In this document: in pieces, positions 17,331 to 25,413 of the stretch
Layout of the letters: each line of letters opens with the position of its first letter
Position numbering within the stretch: position 1 is the first letter of the stretch
Origin: Cohnella baijiui
Lineage (GTDB): Bacteria > Bacillota > Bacilli > Paenibacillales > Paenibacillaceae
Direction: 5' to 3'
DNA length: 64,000 nt
Assembly (NCBI RefSeq): GCF_020731285.1
Contig: NZ_JAJFOW010000003.1
Span: 1-64,000 of the forward strand
Notes under the pieces: model-generated
The model's input: only the letters and a program-made list of their open reading frames with translations
What the model was told of the DNA's origin: nothing
The model's database searches: none
Program-made: the position numbers and the translations under genes

Positions 17331-18038
17331 ATGAAAAAAATTGTTTTTATCGGCGTAGCGGACAAGACGCATGCTTTGTTGGTGCTTGGCCGCTTGCTTG
17401 TGGCATTGGGGAATAAAGTGCTGTTGGTGGATTCCACCGTCACGCAGTCGATTCGGGGTTATCTGCCGCACGCCTATGCCAATAGCGCCGTTCAGGATTA
17501 TGAAGGTATGGATGTGGCCTACGGCTATCTCACTCCCGAACAGCTTGAACGAAGCTTAGCACAGGCAGGGACGACACCGGCATACGACATCATGCTGGTG
17601 GACACTGACCATACGGAATTTGTTTTCCACCACAACCTGTCCCAGTTTGATAAGCGGGTGTGGTGCTGGGATGGAAGGCGGTTATCGCTGGAGAAAAACG
17701 AGGAGCTGATGCTTCGTCTCGGCTTACAGAACACGGAAGAGCCTATCTCGTTTTTCGAGTTGCTCTCCCCTGACATACCGGGAAAGTTGGCAGCGTGGCG
17801 AGCCGAAAAGCGGTTGCGGCATATCCAGTTGGAGGATACGGTGTTTCGCTTCCCTTTGGACGAACGCGATGCAGCCGTCGATTTGAACAATCAACACCAC
17901 GGCCGCATCGACCTTCGCGGGCTGACCGGGGCGTTTCGCGAGATGCTGCTGACGATGCTGGAGCAGCTTGGCGATTGCAACCGCAAGACAGCGCGACGAG
18001 CCTGGGCAATCGCCCGTAAACGGGTGCGGGTGTGGTAG
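17331..18038 (+). CDS. ParA/TadZ-like protein without P-loop
   Basis: 235 residues. The start MKKIVFIGVADKTHALLVLG and LLVDSTVTQSIRGYL resemble the first strand and switch of ParA/MinD proteins, and YDIMLVDTDHTEFVF resembles the Walker B strand, but the Gly/Lys/Thr P-loop is missing (ADKTHALL in its place). This points to a pseudo-ATPase of the TadZ/CpaE type. AGGAG lies 7 bases before the ATG; an earlier in-frame start at 17295 would overlap the preceding gene. The downstream neighbour is a second ParA-like protein, so the two could pair. Confidence 0.65.
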   Translation: MKKIVFIGVADKTHALLVLGRLLVALGNKVLLVDSTVTQSIRGYLPHAYANSAVQDYEGMDVAYGYLTPEQLERSLAQAGTTPAYDIMLVDTDHTEFVFHHNLSQFDKRVWCWDGRRLSLEKNEELMLRLGLQNTEEPISFFELLSPDIPGKLAAWRAEKRLRHIQLEDTVFRFPLDERDAAVDLNNQHHGRIDLRGLTGAFREMLLTMLEQLGDCNRKTARRAWAIARKRVRVW

Positions 18039-18052
18039 AAAGGAGAACGTTT

Positions 18053-18892
18053 ATGGGAGCTACCGTTGTATTTTGGAGTCCTGTATCAGGTCAGGCCGGG
18101 ACAACGACTAATCTGCTCGCCGCGGCGACGTGCATGGGTTTGGAATATTCGGCGCGATTGCTGTTGCTTGGGCATTTGCTAAGCAGCTACGCCGCTGTCG
18201 AACGAGCCTATTATCGACCTGACGGAAGAGAGGACATGCATACCCCGGACACGGGAATTGATGCGCTCTTGCGTCTGCTGAAAAACCGCAAGCTAGAGCC
18301 TGCCATGCTGCGTGACTATGCCCATCCGTTACTGCGGGATCGCCTGGATATTTTGCCCGGCTCCATCAAGCAAGAGGATATTTTTATCGAAACGGCAAAG
18401 GAATGGCTCACACCGCTGCTTGCGGTTGCCCGCCGCGCTTACGATGTAGTGCTGTTGGATGGGGGGAGTGGCAGCGGGTCGGCTTGGGACGAAATGCTGC
18501 GGCAGCAGGCCGACGTATGGGTCGTCTGCTTGCCGCAAAACCGTCTCCTTCTAGAGCGATTTTTTCAATCGGCAGAAGCAGCGATGCTGCAAGGCCGAAG
18601 AACGCTGCTCGTGTTCGGACAGTACGACCCTTATTCGACGCTCACTTCTAAAAATCTCATGCGTCAATTCCGTATAGGACCGACCGTGTACCCTGTTGCA
18701 CATAATACAGGCTGGATGGATGCGGCACAGCATGGCGAAGCGAATCCTTTCTGGTTTCGCAACAGAAAGATAGCAAGCGGTCATGAGAACCACCTGTTCA
18801 TGCAGCAGGTGCGACGATTGGCGCAGGCTGTGATCGAAAGCGCAGGCGCAAGGCAGCACCTTTTCGGAGGGAAGGAGGGTGACACGCCATGA
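18053..18892 (+). CDS. ParA/CpaE-like protein with degenerate P-loop
   Basis: 279-residue relative of TadZ/CpaE. The region SPVSGQAGTTTNLLAAA (residues about 8-24) aligns with a Walker A motif but lacks the invariant Lys (GQAGTTT for GGVGKTT), and RAYDVVLLDGGSG corresponds to Walker B. CpaE/TadZ proteins localise the pilus machine at the cell pole or septum. AAAGGAGAACG precedes the ATG at 18053; the gene overlaps the TadA-like gene by 4 bp (ATGA), showing tight coupling. Loss of the P-loop Lys in two neighbouring ParA-like proteins is notable. Confidence 0.7.
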   Translation: MGATVVFWSPVSGQAGTTTNLLAAATCMGLEYSARLLLLGHLLSSYAAVERAYYRPDGREDMHTPDTGIDALLRLLKNRKLEPAMLRDYAHPLLRDRLDILPGSIKQEDIFIETAKEWLTPLLAVARRAYDVVLLDGGSGSGSAWDEMLRQQADVWVVCLPQNRLLLERFFQSAEAAMLQGRRTLLVFGQYDPYSTLTSKNLMRQFRIGPTVYPVAHNTGWMDAAQHGEANPFWFRNRKIASGHENHLFMQQVRRLAQAVIESAGARQHLFGGKEGDTP

Positions 18893-20751
18893 CGGCTATG
18901 CTCAATGCCTTCATCCTGATCGCGCTCTTGTTGCTTTCAATCTTCTTCCTTTATTTGCGCCTGAGCCGACGATTGCCGGAACGGACGGACGACACATCGG
19001 TATATACGCTGGAAGCGATGACCACTTTCGTAAAAGCAACGCTACACAAGTTAACCAGCAGCAACCTGGCCGACTTCGGTTTGTCGGAGGAAGAATACCG
19101 CCGCCGAAAAAGCAAACGGGCGGAGCTGAAAAAGGCGCTGCGGGGCTGCACCTCCGGTGATCTGCGGGACAAGGAATACGTCAAGGAGATCATTGCCGAC
19201 TTGCTCGCGCAGCGCTATGAGTTGGACGATGCGCATTTGAACCTCCTGCTGCCTTTTCATCAGCCGGAGTCCCTCTCCCCGCAAGACCAGTTTGATATTC
19301 TGCTTTACACATATAAAAAGGAAGCCGGGCTTCATGCGCTCGACCGGCTCGTTCAAACCTATGAATGGGATCGGCAAAGACGAAACGAGGAAGGCCAGCT
19401 TGAAACATACCGGATTACGGCGGAGGATATTCGAAGCATCTTCGCTCGGGAAGCGCCGCGTTTGACGACGGACGATAAGCTCCAGATTGTCGTCCAGCGG
19501 ATATATCAGCATTACAAAGGATTCAGCGTCGTGGACGAGCTGCGCGACATGCGTGTGGACGGCGTATCCGGGGGCGTATCCGGTCTGCCGCCGCTCATGT
19601 GGGAGGGCGAATGGTCGCTGGAGGAGGACGCACAGCTTCAGTCACTGCCCCGATCACACGACAGCGTATGGCTGTTTTACAAGGGCAAGTCCATTCATCT
19701 GAGTTTCTTGTCCTTTGGCTCCGAGCAGGAACTGCGGCGGGTTTGCCAGATCATCTACAAGCACAATTTTCCCGGCCAGTTGTCCGAGGCGAACGGATTT
19801 AAGGTCAATGAAATGGCAGATGGCTCTCGCGTCGTCGTGCTGCGCCCCCGATTTTCTGAATCGTGGGCTTTTTTTGTGCGCAAATTCGATGTGCAAAGCG
19901 CGACGCTGGAGCAGTTGATTCAGGACGACGGAGCGGAATTGCCGATTGGCCTCATTCGTTATTTGGTGTCGGGAGCGCGCATCACGGCCATTACCGGCGC
20001 GCAGGGCAGCGGCAAAACGACGCTGCTTATGGCGATGGTGCGCCATATTCCAGAAGTGCTGCCCATCCGGGTACAGGAAATGAGCTTTGAGCTTCAATTG
20101 CGCAAAATTTATCCGGAACGCAACATCGTCAGCCTGCGCGAAACCGAGACGATCTCCGGTCAGCAGGGGCTGGATATCCAGAAGAAGACGGACGGCTCCG
20201 TCAATATTTTGGGCGAGGTGGCGACCGATCCGGTTGCCGCTTGGATGGTGCAGATGGCACAGGTCGCTTCCCTGTTCACCTTGTTCACGCATCACGCCAA
20301 AACCTTTCGCGATCTTGTGTTGTCTCTGCGCAATTCCTTATTGAAAACAAAGGTGTTTACGAATGAGCGTGTGGCGGAGCAGCAGGTCGTCAGCGTCGTC
20401 AACTTCGATATTCATCTTCGTCGCGATCTGGACGGACGGCGCTATATCGAGCGCATTACGGAATGCGTCCCGGCACCGCAGGAAGCCGCTTATCCGGATT
20501 CCTTTCGCGGGAAAATGACAAAGGACGAACGAATGGCCGCCTTTATGGAAACGGCGCTCGAATACTTCCGCCGCTCGACGGATCGCCCGCTGTACACGGC
20601 CCGAAATCTCGTGGAATACCGCGACGGCCGTTACGTTGCCGTTCATCCGCTGTCCGAGCAAAGTCGCTGCGAGATTGCGGAATACTTGAGCGGACCCGAT
20701 CAGGCCGTATTTGATGCGTTTCTGGCGTCCCATTGGGGGGATGAGACATGA
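18889..20751 (+). CDS. TadA/CpaF-like secretion ATPase
   Basis: 620-residue GSPII/TadA-type ATPase with an unusual N-terminal membrane segment (about 5-24). The hexameric ATPase core carries Walker A GAQGSGKTT (near residue 370), an Asp/Glu box near LRETETISGQQG, Walker B-like VNILGEVA, and a His-box-type FTHHAKT. CpaF enzymes normally lack a transmembrane anchor and are about 400-450 residues, so this form carries a roughly 150-residue N-terminal extension. It would power assembly of the pseudopilins encoded at 22891-25345. It overlaps both neighbours by 4 bp, so translation is coupled. Confidence 0.85.
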   Translation: MTAMLNAFILIALLLLSIFFLYLRLSRRLPERTDDTSVYTLEAMTTFVKATLHKLTSSNLADFGLSEEEYRRRKSKRAELKKALRGCTSGDLRDKEYVKEIIADLLAQRYELDDAHLNLLLPFHQPESLSPQDQFDILLYTYKKEAGLHALDRLVQTYEWDRQRRNEEGQLETYRITAEDIRSIFAREAPRLTTDDKLQIVVQRIYQHYKGFSVVDELRDMRVDGVSGGVSGLPPLMWEGEWSLEEDAQLQSLPRSHDSVWLFYKGKSIHLSFLSFGSEQELRRVCQIIYKHNFPGQLSEANGFKVNEMADGSRVVVLRPRFSESWAFFVRKFDVQSATLEQLIQDDGAELPIGLIRYLVSGARITAITGAQGSGKTTLLMAMVRHIPEVLPIRVQEMSFELQLRKIYPERNIVSLRETETISGQQGLDIQKKTDGSVNILGEVATDPVAAWMVQMAQVASLFTLFTHHAKTFRDLVLSLRNSLLKTKVFTNERVAEQQVVSVVNFDIHLRRDLDGRRYIERITECVPAPQEAAYPDSFRGKMTKDERMAAFMETALEYFRRSTDRPLYTARNLVEYRDGRYVAVHPLSEQSRCEIAEYLSGPDQAVFDAFLASHWGDET

Positions 20752-22817
20752 TTCGAGACTGGCTCTCTCCCCTGCTTGGGATCGCAACCGTGCTCTTTCT
20801 TGCCGCTGTCGCGGCCTTCTTGTGGCTGTCCCGCCGTGATTCGGAGGTGGCGGCAGTCCGGCGCTATGAAGCGCTGCGCAAGCCGGGGCAAGCACCTCAC
20901 AAGCAAGCGGTTTACAGCTTCATGCAGCAGTTATACAGCGTTTGCGAGCAGATGCCTGTTTTCCGTGTGTACTTGCAGCATCTTCGCAGGCGGCTGGTCA
21001 TCCTGCGGCTCGGGGACGAATGGAAGCTGCGGCTGGAGGTGATAAAATCGGCGCTCTTGATGTGGCTTGTCCTGTTTTTGGCCGCGATTCCGCTTGTTTT
21101 GGCGGTGCGCGACCCTTACACGCTGGCGATGCTCGGCATTGGTCTTTGGGTCGGCCACGGCATCCTCTCGGATATGGGTGTTTATCGGCTCGAAATGCGG
21201 CTGCTGCGACAACTTCGTCTGTTTCTTGGGGATGTGAGACATCATTACCATCGTCACGGGATGGTAGATGAAGCCGTCTATGAATCGGCGGACAGCGCGC
21301 CGTATGAAATGGCGCTGCACGGGCAAGAGCTGTACGACATGCTGACGGACAGCGACGCCGAAGTTAAACTGGCGCAATATGTGGAGCATGCCCCGAATCG
21401 TTATTTGCAGGGCCTTGCGGGATTGTCATATCTCATCAAGGAGCATGGCGATCAGCAAACGGAAAGCGGTTCGGTCTACCTCAAGGGACTGGAAAAGCTG
21501 TCCATCGAGCTGAATCTGGAATTGCTGCGTCGCGAGCGTCTCAGCTTCTTATTACAGGGGCTGACCGTTATCGCGCTGCTGCCGCTGCTATTTACCCGTC
21601 CGATTGAAGCCTGGGCTAGCCACTTTTTTCCGGCAATGGACACGTTCTACGCCAGCGCTTTCGGTTGGGCCGCCAAACTCTGTCTGCTTGTCGTCGTGTG
21701 GCTATGCTACGTGCTGCTGCGCAACCTGTCGGAGCTGGATGCGACAGCAAGGCCCACCAGCCGAAAAAGATGGGAGCAACGGGTTTATGGCTGGCCGTGG
21801 ATGCGCTGGCTGGCCCACCGGCTGGGGCCGGTTCCCGGCTCGCGAGAAGCGGAACGGATAACCCGGCTGCTCAAGGATACAGCCTCTCCCTTACGTCTCG
21901 AATGGTTTTACGTGCAGCGGATCGTGGCCGGGTTCGCAGCCTTTTTGGCGGTGCTGGGCTTATTCGTGTCCTTGCATGCAGCGGAGCGGCATCAGGTGCT
22001 GTATTCACCTGTGAAGCCGGGAACACTTTTCGAGCAGTTGTCCCCGGAGGAGGAAACGAAGGCACGGGAAGCCGCCGCGCTGGATCGCAGGATGCTCGAT
22101 CAATTAAAGGAGGTGAGGCCGCGAAGCGAAAATAGCGTCATCAGCCTGCTGCGCAAGGACCCGGCTGCACAGGTCAAGGAGGATCAGCTTCGAGAGGCGG
22201 CGCGGCGCATCCTGGGCAAGCTGGAGAAGCTGAATAAGCCTTTTCTGGCGTGGTGGGAAGCGTTTTTGGCTTTCGCCGCAGGATGGGGCGGGTACACGCT
22301 GCCAGTTGGTATTCGGCTGTTCCAGCGGCGTATGCGGCAGATGGAGATGAAACACGAGGTGGATCAGTTGCAGGCCGTGATTGCCATGCTCGCCGGGATG
22401 GATCGGATGTCGGTTGAACAGCTTCTGTTATGGATGGAGCAGTTCGCGCAGGTCTTCAAGGAGCCACTGCAAGCCTGCCTTCTTCACTTTGAACAGGGTG
22501 AGGAGCAGGCGCTTGCGCAGCTCAAAGAAGATGCACCGTTTCTACCTTTTGTTCGGATCGTGGAAAAGCTGGAAATGGCTTCGCAGCATTTGACGATCCG
22601 GCAGGCATTCGACGATCTCGAAGCAGAGCAGACGTTTGCGCGGGAGCAGCGCAAGCAGGAGTATGAACAGTTAATTGAACAAAAGGCAGGCTGGGGACGC
22701 TGGATCGGGTTTGCCCCCTTGATGACGTTGATATTCGGGTATTTGGTCATTCCGCTTGTCGTCGTCAGCCTACATCAGATGACCGTGTACTACGATCAGC
22801 TTCAACGCATCCAGTAA
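20748..22817 (+). CDS. TadB-TadC-like double type II secretion F protein
   Basis: 689-residue polytopic membrane protein, about twice the size of TadB or TadC alone (about 300 each). The first half has hydrophobic segments near 8-28, 100-140 and 265-330; the second has segments near 375-400, 500-520 and 650-675. The stretch from MEMKHEVDQLQAVIAMLAG to the C-terminal membrane hairpin matches the T2SSF domain pattern, and a weaker similar pattern occurs near 150-250. A TadB-TadC fusion is the simplest reading (inference). It would form the inner-membrane platform on which the TadA-like ATPase acts. A terminator follows directly. Confidence 0.75.
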   Translation: MIRDWLSPLLGIATVLFLAAVAAFLWLSRRDSEVAAVRRYEALRKPGQAPHKQAVYSFMQQLYSVCEQMPVFRVYLQHLRRRLVILRLGDEWKLRLEVIKSALLMWLVLFLAAIPLVLAVRDPYTLAMLGIGLWVGHGILSDMGVYRLEMRLLRQLRLFLGDVRHHYHRHGMVDEAVYESADSAPYEMALHGQELYDMLTDSDAEVKLAQYVEHAPNRYLQGLAGLSYLIKEHGDQQTESGSVYLKGLEKLSIELNLELLRRERLSFLLQGLTVIALLPLLFTRPIEAWASHFFPAMDTFYASAFGWAAKLCLLVVVWLCYVLLRNLSELDATARPTSRKRWEQRVYGWPWMRWLAHRLGPVPGSREAERITRLLKDTASPLRLEWFYVQRIVAGFAAFLAVLGLFVSLHAAERHQVLYSPVKPGTLFEQLSPEEETKAREAAALDRRMLDQLKEVRPRSENSVISLLRKDPAAQVKEDQLREAARRILGKLEKLNKPFLAWWEAFLAFAAGWGGYTLPVGIRLFQRRMRQMEMKHEVDQLQAVIAMLAGMDRMSVEQLLLWMEQFAQVFKEPLQACLLHFEQGEEQALAQLKEDAPFLPFVRIVEKLEMASQHLTIRQAFDDLEAEQTFAREQRKQEYEQLIEQKAGWGRWIGFAPLMTLIFGYLVIPLVVVSLHQMTVYYDQLQRIQ

Positions 22818-22825
22818 CCCATATA

Positions 22826-22862
22826 GACGCTTTCCTTCATCAGCGGGAAGGCGTTTTTTTTA
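22826..22862 (+). terminator. Rho-independent terminator after Tad core genes
   Basis: ACGCTTTCC and GGGAAGGCGT arms with loop TTCATCAGC and a run of eight T. It separates the machine genes from the pseudopilin-like genes, probably keeping the latter at a different expression level. Confidence 0.85.
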
Positions 22863-22890
22863 TCCCCCCAATCAAAGGAGAGAATTGTAC

Positions 22891-23370
22891 ATGTCCAATG
22901 CGCAGAAGGCACTTGTCATGGCAGCAGGAATTTTCCTTGCCATCGCACTCATTACACTGGCTGTCGTGCTGTTTATTTCCGCCCAGGATTCGACCAAGGC
23001 GGCTCAAAGCAATTTCAGCAATATCCAGACGGAGCTTTCACAAACGGCGTTTACGGTGTATGACAATACGACGCTTTCAGGCAGTCAGGTTGTCAACGCG
23101 CTTCGCAAGTTCCGCGATCAGGACCAATTTGGCATCCAGATCGTTACCGGCAAAAACCCGACCGGTCAGTGGTACGGCAAGGTTGTCAATACCGGTGTGC
23201 CTCTAGATAGCGTCACCTACGGCGCAATCGTCGGAGCCGCACCCGGCCAGATTAGCCAGACCGTAGACGAAGCGGACATCAACTACGTTAATCCAAGCGG
23301 CAAGTTCCGCAGCACGCTGGTGCTGGACAGCAGCAATGTCATTCGCGGCATCATCTTCCGGCAGCAATAA
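22891..23370 (+). CDS. Pseudopilin-like single-anchor protein
   Basis: 159 residues with an N-terminal membrane segment (ALVMAAGIFLAIALITLAVVL) followed by a soluble domain rich in Ser, Gln and Asn. The layout, a short charged leader, long hydrophobic helix and extracellular domain, fits a TadE/pseudopilin-type subunit, although no clear prepilin peptidase site is visible. AAAGGAG lies ten bases before this ATG; a TTG at 22885 is also possible. It stands alone between two hairpins, a position expected for the major, highly expressed subunit of the structure built by the upstream machinery (inference). Confidence 0.65.
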   Translation: MSNAQKALVMAAGIFLAIALITLAVVLFISAQDSTKAAQSNFSNIQTELSQTAFTVYDNTTLSGSQVVNALRKFRDQDQFGIQIVTGKNPTGQWYGKVVNTGVPLDSVTYGAIVGAAPGQISQTVDEADINYVNPSGKFRSTLVLDSSNVIRGIIFRQQ

Positions 23371-23385
23371 GGTCGGATGAAGTTA

Positions 23386-23417
23386 CGAAAGCGTCCGGCC
23401 CAGGTTGGACGCTTTCG
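23386..23417. other. Perfect 11-bp hairpin between pseudopilin genes
   Basis: CGAAAGCGTCC and GGACGCTTTCG with a ten-base loop, without a T-run. It may be a processing or stability element that lets the upstream subunit mRNA accumulate, or a weak terminator. Confidence 0.6.
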
Positions 23418-23437
23418 TCATGAAGGAGGTGTAACGC

Positions 23438-23830
23438 ATGAACTATGCGCCTAGAACGATGCTGGAGATGAGCGCAGCATTGCTCGTTTTCCTCATGGCC
23501 GCAGGAAGCGGTCTGATTTTGTTTCAGACCGGTGCCTCACTCAATTCGCTCGCCTATGTAACCGGCCAATCGCAGGATCGCAACTTGCAGCAAATCGCTG
23601 TACCGCTCTCGGGCGACGGTTCGGTATCAGGTGCGGAAGTGCTGCAAGCTATCGCTCGCCTAGATGAAGGAGATGCGGAAATGGTGGTAGACGGCATTCG
23701 ATTCGCGCCGCCGCTGGAACGGGAGAAGCTTTCGTCCGCAGGCATACGTCTGAAGGGGCGATATCAGCCCGCCTATGAGCGGGACGCTTCCGGTCACTTG
23801 CAGCGCCTGACACTAAGGAGCCTGCCATGA
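23438..23830 (+). CDS. Pseudopilin-like minor subunit
   Basis: 130 residues. An N-terminal hydrophobic helix (SAALLVFLMAAGSGLILF, about 11-28) is followed by a small soluble domain. AAGGAGG precedes the ATG by about eight bases. It overlaps the next gene by 4 bp. Together with the genes at 22891, 23827 and 24362 it forms a group of four single-anchor proteins, matching the TadE/TadF/TadG-like minor subunits seen after Tad machinery genes. Family membership is inferred from topology and context only. Confidence 0.6.
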   Translation: MNYAPRTMLEMSAALLVFLMAAGSGLILFQTGASLNSLAYVTGQSQDRNLQQIAVPLSGDGSVSGAEVLQAIARLDEGDAEMVVDGIRFAPPLEREKLSSAGIRLKGRYQPAYERDASGHLQRLTLRSLP

Positions 23831-24375
23831 ACAGTTTGATCAAAATTTTCGCCGTATTGATCGCTATTCTGCTGCTCTACCTCTACCCGCTCTCTGCCGC
23901 CTTTGACCAGCAGGACGATATTTCGGAACTGGTTGCCTTGCGCGCGACGACAGCCTTTGTTGATGCGGTTCGGGACAAAGGCGGCATCACGCCAACGATG
24001 TATAACGAATTCATGACCGCGCTTGCGGCGACCGGCAATAGCTTTGACGTTCAGATGGAGCATGACAGCAAGAAGTATGTACCGGTTTACGACGATCCGA
24101 CACGGCCCGAAACCTTTAAGGGCAACTACGAGGTACAGTACGATGCGTTTTTCAATGAGCAGATCCTACCGGTGCTGTTTCCCAACAATCGGGAAGCAAA
24201 GGATGACCCAAGCCGTCGTTATCGGATGCGCGCGGGTGACAGCTTCTCGGTGATTGTGCTCAATACGAACCGAACGGCAGGCACGCTGCTCTTCGATTTT
24301 CTGAATAATACCATCAGCCCAAATGAAAAAATCGTGATTCCGTATGGCGGGGTGGTGCGCAATGAAATGGATTGA
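23827..24375 (+). CDS. Pseudopilin-like / TadE-like membrane-anchored protein
   Basis: 182 residues. An N-terminal membrane helix (IKIFAVLIAILLLYLYPLSAAF) is followed by an extracellular region with YNEFMTALAATGN and SRRYRMRAGDSFSVIVLN. The soluble part looks like an alpha/beta domain similar in style to the fimbrial usher-like ABC proteins of Tad loci, but no specific family was recognised. Translational coupling with both neighbours (4-bp overlap before it and overlap with the next start) shows it belongs to the same complex. Confidence 0.6.
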   Translation: MNSLIKIFAVLIAILLLYLYPLSAAFDQQDDISELVALRATTAFVDAVRDKGGITPTMYNEFMTALAATGNSFDVQMEHDSKKYVPVYDDPTRPETFKGNYEVQYDAFFNEQILPVLFPNNREAKDDPSRRYRMRAGDSFSVIVLNTNRTAGTLLFDFLNNTISPNEKIVIPYGGVVRNEMD

Positions 24376-25345
24376 ATGGGCAATCGTCGGTGCGCTGTTG
24401 TTTCTCCCCCTCGCGATAGTCAACCGGAATGAGACAGATACCCTGCGACGGACGGTGCTGACAGAGATGAGATACGACGCTGCGCTGGATGCCGCGGTGG
24501 ACGACGCCGCGAGGTTGCTTGTCGTTAACGCAAGCCAGCAGCAGGAAGCGCAATATGCCTCGGCCAAACATGTCGCGCTGAACAAGGAAGAAGCACTAGC
24601 GGCGTTCTACCGGACGCTGGACGCAGGCTTCGGCGCTGGGGATGATCCGGTGTCGCAAGGTGTCCTGCATCGCTACATTCCGGCTATCGTGATCATCGGG
24701 TACGACGGCTTTTACGTCTATTCCGAGCAAGAATGGACGGGGACTGACGGAAAAACCGTCATGAAACCGGCTTGGGGAACGAAGAAGCCTTATGCGTATT
24801 CCGATTTGGCGGGTAACAGCCTTTCCTTTACGCTCGACCAGCAGGTACTCGCTTACGATGCGGTCAGCCGAAGCTGGCATGAGGGCTTGCGTCAGGACAT
24901 TCGGCAGCAAGCGACGATTCCGCTTTTGCAGGATGCTGCGCTCTTCGAGCAGGTACGACGAAGCACGATTGTCCGGGCGATCCAGGACGAGTTGGCCTAC
25001 CGGATCAATCGATATAACGAAACGGTCTCTCGAAATGGCCTGTCCTACACGTTCACCCTGCCTCTGATCTCTGATGAGGACTGGCACAATACGGTGGATG
25101 ATGTGGGCGTTTTGGCTTTTGTACAAGGTATCCCGATGGGAGCAAAGGTGTACAACAGCTATGCGCTTGGCGGGAGCCGCATCGTGAAACGTCCAACGAT
25201 CATCGGGGCCAGGAAAGGCAGTATGAAGGTGTACTACCGCAGTTCCTGCGGTTACACCTATCCGGCCGAAGAAACGTTTGCCAGCGGGCAAGCAGCCGCG
25301 CGCAAGGGATATATGCCCCTGCCTTGCCTCGGTTCGGCCTTCTAG
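24362..25345 (+). CDS. Membrane-anchored Tad-locus protein (TadG-like)
   Basis: 327 residues. N-terminal membrane helix (WIEWAIVGALLFLPLAIV) and a large extracellular domain with YIPAIVIIGYDGFYVYSEQE and several Tyr/Trp-rich strands; the last 60 residues contain a short Cys pair (SSCGYTYPAEE and LPCLG) that could form a disulfide or metal site. The ATG at 24362 follows GGGGTGG and overlaps the preceding gene. It is the largest of the four pseudopilin-like proteins and may cap or initiate the fibre. Not assigned to a named family. Confidence 0.6.
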   Translation: MKWIEWAIVGALLFLPLAIVNRNETDTLRRTVLTEMRYDAALDAAVDDAARLLVVNASQQQEAQYASAKHVALNKEEALAAFYRTLDAGFGAGDDPVSQGVLHRYIPAIVIIGYDGFYVYSEQEWTGTDGKTVMKPAWGTKKPYAYSDLAGNSLSFTLDQQVLAYDAVSRSWHEGLRQDIRQQATIPLLQDAALFEQVRRSTIVRAIQDELAYRINRYNETVSRNGLSYTFTLPLISDEDWHNTVDDVGVLAFVQGIPMGAKVYNSYALGGSRIVKRPTIIGARKGSMKVYYRSSCGYTYPAEETFASGQAAARKGYMPLPCLGSAF

Positions 25346-25413
25346 CAGGAACGTAGCCTATTCGCTCATGTGAGCGATGGCAAGCGGAATAGAAGTAAAG
25401 GAGTTCATCAATC

